From the NCBI GenBank assembly GCA_009617715.1, contig VTFK01000152.1, forward strand, positions 2,418,001 to 2,482,000: 64,000 nucleotides of DNA, given 5' to 3'. Positions 12,391-64,000 of this stretch are shown piece after piece (positions within the stretch are counted from its first letter, which is position 1; each line of letters starts with the position of its first letter). The stretch is from Plectrocnemia conspersa. Taxonomy: Eukaryota > Arthropoda > Insecta > Trichoptera > Polycentropodidae. The notes under the pieces are model-generated. The model made no database searches, was not told the DNA's origin, and was given only the letters and a program-made list of their open reading frames with translations. Both the position numbers and the translations under genes were made by a program.

Positions 12391-14977
12391 CGAGCATTGC
12401 GCAACCGAGTAAACGCTCGTGTGCGGCCCCGCCGCGATGATAACAAAGTGCGTGTGTTTTTTGTCGTATGCTCGATCGGAATAAAAAACATATTAATAGC
12501 TACACATGTAATCAATGTATTATATTTAAACATACTTATAGACCAGGGGAATCCAACCTTTTGATATCATATTATATATGTATTTATATAATTTAATATG
12601 TATTGTATTTATGACTTCAGTAAAGCAATTTTTAAACAAAAATGTGCACATTGAACCTGTTTTTTCAAATAATGTATGGTTAAAAATTATTTTACTTCTG
12701 GTACATGGTATATTTCTTAATGCAGGTACAATTATGAAAAACAAATAAAAACACTTAAATACGGTAAGCCTAAAATTAACTAATTGGAAGTAAAGTACGA
12801 GCCAGTGCATTATCGTGGTGTAAAATATAAAAGTTGTTTGCCTACAATTCCGGTCTGCTAGCAGAGTGATACGGCCTGTTAGAATTAGTAGTGAATTATA
12901 ACGTTATAATCGTAGAAAACAGTAATATTAACTATCATGCTCTTTAGGACGCTTTCATTGAGACGATTTGATCTTTATATCAATAGCATGTTCCCTCGTT
13001 GGAACACTTTGTAGCAACTTAGGGCCACCAGAAATTTATTAACGATGCTGTTTTTGTTAAAAATACAACAGTTAATAACGCGAAATAACAATACATATGT
13101 ACGTAACTCATATCATCGTAAATATTAAATAAAACATAAAGTGTATTGCTAACCAATAGCTGAAGAATTCAAGAATCATAATACTAAGCGGATCTTAAGA
13201 AACATATAATTAAAATTTCACCCCTTTGAAAGTAACTGTTCGTGGATATACTCAATAATGATTTTAACAAACATGATTAAGTAGTTACACTGATTATGGT
13301 TAAATAAGCTTTTACGATATTATTTTGTAATATTGTCCATACGTGCATTCTACAGTCCACTAAAGCTGTCAATTTTAGTCGGTTGATTCTGACATACTAA
13401 GCAATATTTATTTAATTCGATGCGGGTCGTGTATGGGTTCAAAATATTTTTCAGCGGATGGTCCTAGTAGCGCCGCGCATGCGCCACCCTATTGGCCTTA
13501 AAACGAAACATACTGTCTTATCTATTCATATTCTCATTATACAGGGTGCAAAGTTCACAACCCCTAGAATTTAGATAAACCAAGTATGTATCTTAATAAT
13601 GAATTTCTTAATAATGAGAAAATACTTTATTATTTTAGTTTTTAATGTTCTATTTATTTAATTTATAAAGAAATGGGGGGATGTTATTAAAATAAAAATA
13701 CTGTATACTGAAAAAAACAAATTTATTTTCGTACATATAGTTATGAATAAGTTATTTATTTCATATTAAATTAATATCAATTCATATACAATGGAAAGTT
13801 ATTTCGTACAATTAAAACATAAAAATAATACAATGTCAACTTAAAAATGTACACAAAGTATATTTATAAAAATAATAATTGTAAATTAAATATCGTTCAA
13901 TCACAAGTGTTTAATAACAAAATAAATTAATATTTCATTACAAAAAAGTAAGATAAAACAACGTCGTGCCATAAAACACTGTACAATTAAAACTAAACGC
14001 ATTGTTAATAATAATTAGTAAAAAATATATCTCATTAAATCCCACCTATGCAGTTATTGTATTTATAAGGTTAATAAGTTAGCAAAAAAAGTAAAATTAT
14101 ATAATATAGGCCAGTTTTGTAATTAAATTGATTATTATATTATATACACAATATTACAAAAGTTGTATTAATATGTTGTATATATGTACATGAAAAATAT
14201 TCATTTGCATTTAATAATATTTTCAATATGAGGCTAAACGGCGGACATTTTTATATTTTTATAGCAATAGGCGCTTTATTGAAATTATAAAATTTTGTAA
14301 TACGCATATATTAATAATAAAATTATCCATAAATTCGTAGATATAATACATTCACACACATATATAAAAAAAGATTCTTTCTTCTTAATAAAACTGAGGT
14401 AATAAAAATTTTGGTTTAATACGCGGAACAATGTTCATTGGTCAAGTTTCGTTCACTGGACGCTTTTCAAAATCATAAAACTTTGCCTGCTGAACAGTTA
14501 CACCGATATATTCACCACCTATAAGGCAATTTTTATACATATAGATATTGATTTTATTACTCTTGCAAAGTGCATAACACGAAGCTACTCTTACACATTC
14601 GACATACGTTTATATAATCAGAATCTAATGCATATATGGGTACGGTTGTGCTGATAAGAGATCGATCAGTCTTAAAAACACAATTACATTAACATTATCA
14701 AAATGCAAATTACTCTATGGCGTAGATTCCACAAATAGTTCACACATTCTACAGAATGGGTTTAGAAAGAGATTTTTCTTTCAAAGTATACTTCGTAGAG
14801 ATATTTTACATCTTATTTTGGAACACAACATACCTATTAAATCGAGCTTTTCCAGATTTTTTCCTTAAGTATTTGAGATATGCTCTGTTCCGTAACTAGT
14901 TTTAGCATTTCTCTTTCACATTCTTCAGTCTATATATTGTCCCACTCCGTAGATACAAGATATACACTTGAGTGTCT
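12391..14977. other. Intergenic DNA beyond the Plekhh1 3' end
   Basis: Strongly AT-rich, especially 13680-14300. A tacagggtgc word lies at about 13543. Several AATAAA hexamers on the minus strand could serve longer Plekhh1 3' ends. No exon, RNA gene or clear repeat seen. Confidence 0.6.
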
Positions 14978-14987
14978 TTTATTTATT
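14978..14987 (-). terminator. Plekhh1: Candidate poly(A) signals for Plekhh1
   Basis: Two overlapping minus-strand AATAAA hexamers, the first ones after the stop codon, followed within 30 bases by GU-rich sequence. AT-rich DNA gives such hexamers by chance, so this is a candidate only. Confidence 0.4.
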
Positions 14988-15205
14988 AAGATGCGATTAA
15001 TAAATGCGTTAATCTAATATATTTGTGCTAATCGAGTAGTGAAAACGTAATAATTCTACTTTGTGGCACATATAGGTTGTCAGTTGATATTTTGGGTCTA
15101 GTATAGTTAGAATTGTGTACATATAAAATTATTGCTACGCTAAATATAGTTATTAGTAGTGAAATTGTTAAAAAGTGCACGTTCGAGTCCCAAAGTCAAC
15201 AACGA

Positions 15206-15258
15206 GGGAATTTCTTCAGTACCGACGGTTTTAAACGTCTGTGCTGAAGCCGATTCCC
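15206..15258 (-). ncRNA. Imperfect hairpin in Plekhh1 3' UTR, miRNA-like
   Basis: Two arms of about 22-23 bases (plus-strand 15206-15227 and 15236-15258) pair with only a few mismatches around an 8-base AU-rich loop. It begins 21 bases past the stop codon. The stem is long enough for a regulatory hairpin, slightly short for a typical animal pre-miRNA. No known miRNA was recognised. Confidence 0.3.
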
Positions 15259-15278
15259 TGCTATGATTTCACTTTTAA

Positions 15279-62453
<47,175 letters not shown>

Positions 62454-64000
62454 CTGAAAAATAAAGAAGAATAAGATTAATAAAATTATAGTTATAATAT
62501 AAACAAAGAGTTTGTTAAAGTAGTAAAAATTAAAAAAAAAAACTTAGATAATAGCTAACTGTAAAATGGAGTAAAAAAAAAAAATATACTTATAAAATAA
62601 GACATGAAACTAAAAGTGTTTATTTTATTTTTATATTATATTAAAAAAATTGTTCAATTAATATTGTAATGCTGAATTTAGTCTACTACTGTAGGTATTG
62701 TTTGCTAAAATACCCAACTAAAATTTACAAAGATTACATACAAGTAGTATAAATTAACACAAAGTTATATTTATATGTAATGTTTTGCTTTATAAAAGAT
62801 TTTTTTATTTTTTTCTTAATTTATCTTACCATTACAATTATTTAACTAACGTAATATGTAAAATTCAAGGCAGTAATTATTTTTTGCAAACAATTACAAT
62901 TTTTGTGTCACCATTTTAATTATTTAATTTATATATATTTTTTAAAATGTTTAACTTTGATTGTTGTTACCAAAAAATATAATCAGTATCTAAAAATGTA
63001 ATGCTAACCCTAAAAACAGAACATTATATTATACATCAAAAACGTAACAAGTTTGAAAAAAAATATATAAGCAAATTTAGCCTTAAAAGAATAAAACATA
63101 TGTTATGTGTCGTACTTTTTCGTATAGATGTTGACTTCAATTGTCTTGAAAAAACAAGACAATTGAAGTCGATATTTGGCAAAGTTTTGGCAAATATATA
63201 AGCAAATTTTAAAACAAGAATATAATAGAATTTACAAAAACAGAATATATTTTTATTTTACTAATATTTTGTAATTTGTCTTTAAATATAATATGATAAT
63301 AATAATACATAAAACATTTTTAACAGACACTGTTCGCCATCTGTCGGCGACTGGAAAACTAGTGTCGGTAAAGCAGATTTCTATAAAAAAATGCGGCAAA
63401 CAGCTTTGGCTAGTCGCCGCTAGATGGCAGCACAAGTCCGTAAACATACAAACGTCACGCTACTGTCAAAAACGCATGTGTAAAAAATCTCCGTGAATAA
63501 TGGCGCACGACTGATACCGAATTTATATTTATTTTTTGCGACATTATTATTAGAGCGACAAGAAGACGTACCGCGTTCTTTTTTATGGGACACGTTCCGT
63601 TTTTACGGTGCGTTTCCCCGACATTTGTTATTTGTCTCCGGAACGCATCGATATTTATTGGCCTTATAAGGGACACCTGGGCTAAGCTGAACATATCATA
63701 TATAAATTATAAATAGGTTTTGTAATAAAAAAAAAACATAAAAATATTTTTTGGACTAAAATGCGATCGACAATATTATGAATATATGACTATAAAATAG
63801 ATTATAAAAAATACTTTTGTGATTAATTGCTATGAAATATGGACATTTATTGCAGAAAATAAAATTTTATAAAATGCGAAAAGTTATAGAAAATAATATA
63901 TGTTTTGTTTCTACGGGCCGCCAGATAATTTTTAACAACGAAGAGCGTAGCGATATGACGCTAAAATTTCCTTTTGGTGTAATTCATTTTTTTATTTATT
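62454..64000 (-). other. Plekhh1: Intron upstream of exon a, continuing past the window
   Basis: AT-rich to 63.3 kb, then a GC-raised unique block (63.33-63.68 kb) with the CTCF-like motifs. No coiled-coil exon was found, so the N-terminal exons must lie beyond 64,000. Confidence 0.65.
63334..63430. promoter_or_regulatory. Two CTCF-like motifs in opposite orientation
   Basis: ccgctagatggcag at 63417-63430 fits the CTCF consensus CCASYAGRKGGCRS at 13 of 14 positions. tcgccatctgtcgg at 63334-63347 fits it on the other strand at about 11 of 14. About 83 bp apart, in the intron upstream of exon a. Confidence 0.4.

Larger units (their letters stand above)
14978..15278 (-). other. Plekhh1: Probable Plekhh1 3' UTR
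   Basis: No minus-strand AATAAA occurs in the first ~290 bases after the stop. Two overlapping AATAAA (plus-strand TTTATT at 14978-14983 and 14982-14987) come next, with GU-rich sequence just beyond, so a 3' UTR of about 310-330 nt is plausible. Other AATAAA signals lie further down, so longer forms cannot be excluded. It holds an imperfect hairpin at 15206-15258. Confidence 0.45.

Noticed and set aside
63455..63694. 79-codon minus-strand frame as an upstream Plekhh1 exon
   Set aside because: Composition is not coiled-coil and I could not place phase-0 splice sites that join it to exon a.

Overview
The window looks like a piece of an AT-rich arthropod (most likely insect) nuclear genome. The reasons are one conserved animal gene split into many GT-AG exons, very AT-rich introns, tRNA-derived SINEs, a jockey/CR1-type LINE remnant, a P-element/THAP9-type transposase remnant and foldback elements. 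I cannot place the order of insect from sequence alone. No CRISPR array, operon, rRNA gene or functional tRNA gene was seen.

Layout. (1) 1-15,278 lies beyond the 3' end of the main gene. It is mostly noncoding, with a dispersed ~1.2 kb repeat at the left edge, two SINE copies, a degraded non-LTR reverse transcriptase at about 7.08-8.03 kb, several GC-rich islands, and at 12.19-12.39 kb a GC-rich block that looks like a minus-strand promoter/first exon. (2) 15,279-62,453 on the minus strand is one gene. I could join 25 coding exons with consistent splice phases into 1,434 codons plus a stop. The domain order (coiled coil, Ser-rich linker, PH, PH, MyTH4, FERM, Ser/Thr/His-rich tail) identifies the PLEKHH1/MAX-1 family. 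The N-terminus lies beyond position 64,000. Twenty-four of the exons sit between 15.3 and 30.2 kb. One intron of about 32 kb (30,179-62,390) separates them from the first visible exon. (3) That intron holds most of the mobile DNA: repeat A with long palindromes, foldback repeat B, a tandem run of repeat C, a P-element-like transposase pseudogene and a P-like MITE, a mariner/Tc1-type transposase C-terminus, hairpin elements, and GC-rich islands that could be enhancers, alternative promoters or first exons. (4) 62,454-64,000 is the start of the next upstream intron and carries two CTCF-like motifs in opposite orientation.

PLEKHH1/MAX-1 proteins are unconventional MyTH4-FERM proteins without a motor. 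C. elegans MAX-1 acts in netrin-dependent axon guidance. The protein here should work as a membrane/phosphoinositide and cytoskeleton adaptor. Points most worth a second look: an in-frame (0-0) 138-bp exon placing a Ser/Gly-rich insert inside MyTH4, candidate internal promoters in the 32-kb intron, a miRNA-like hairpin in the 3' UTR, and P-superfamily remnants in which a transposase ORF fragment reads into the terminal repeat. I found no convincing undescribed multi-gene system.
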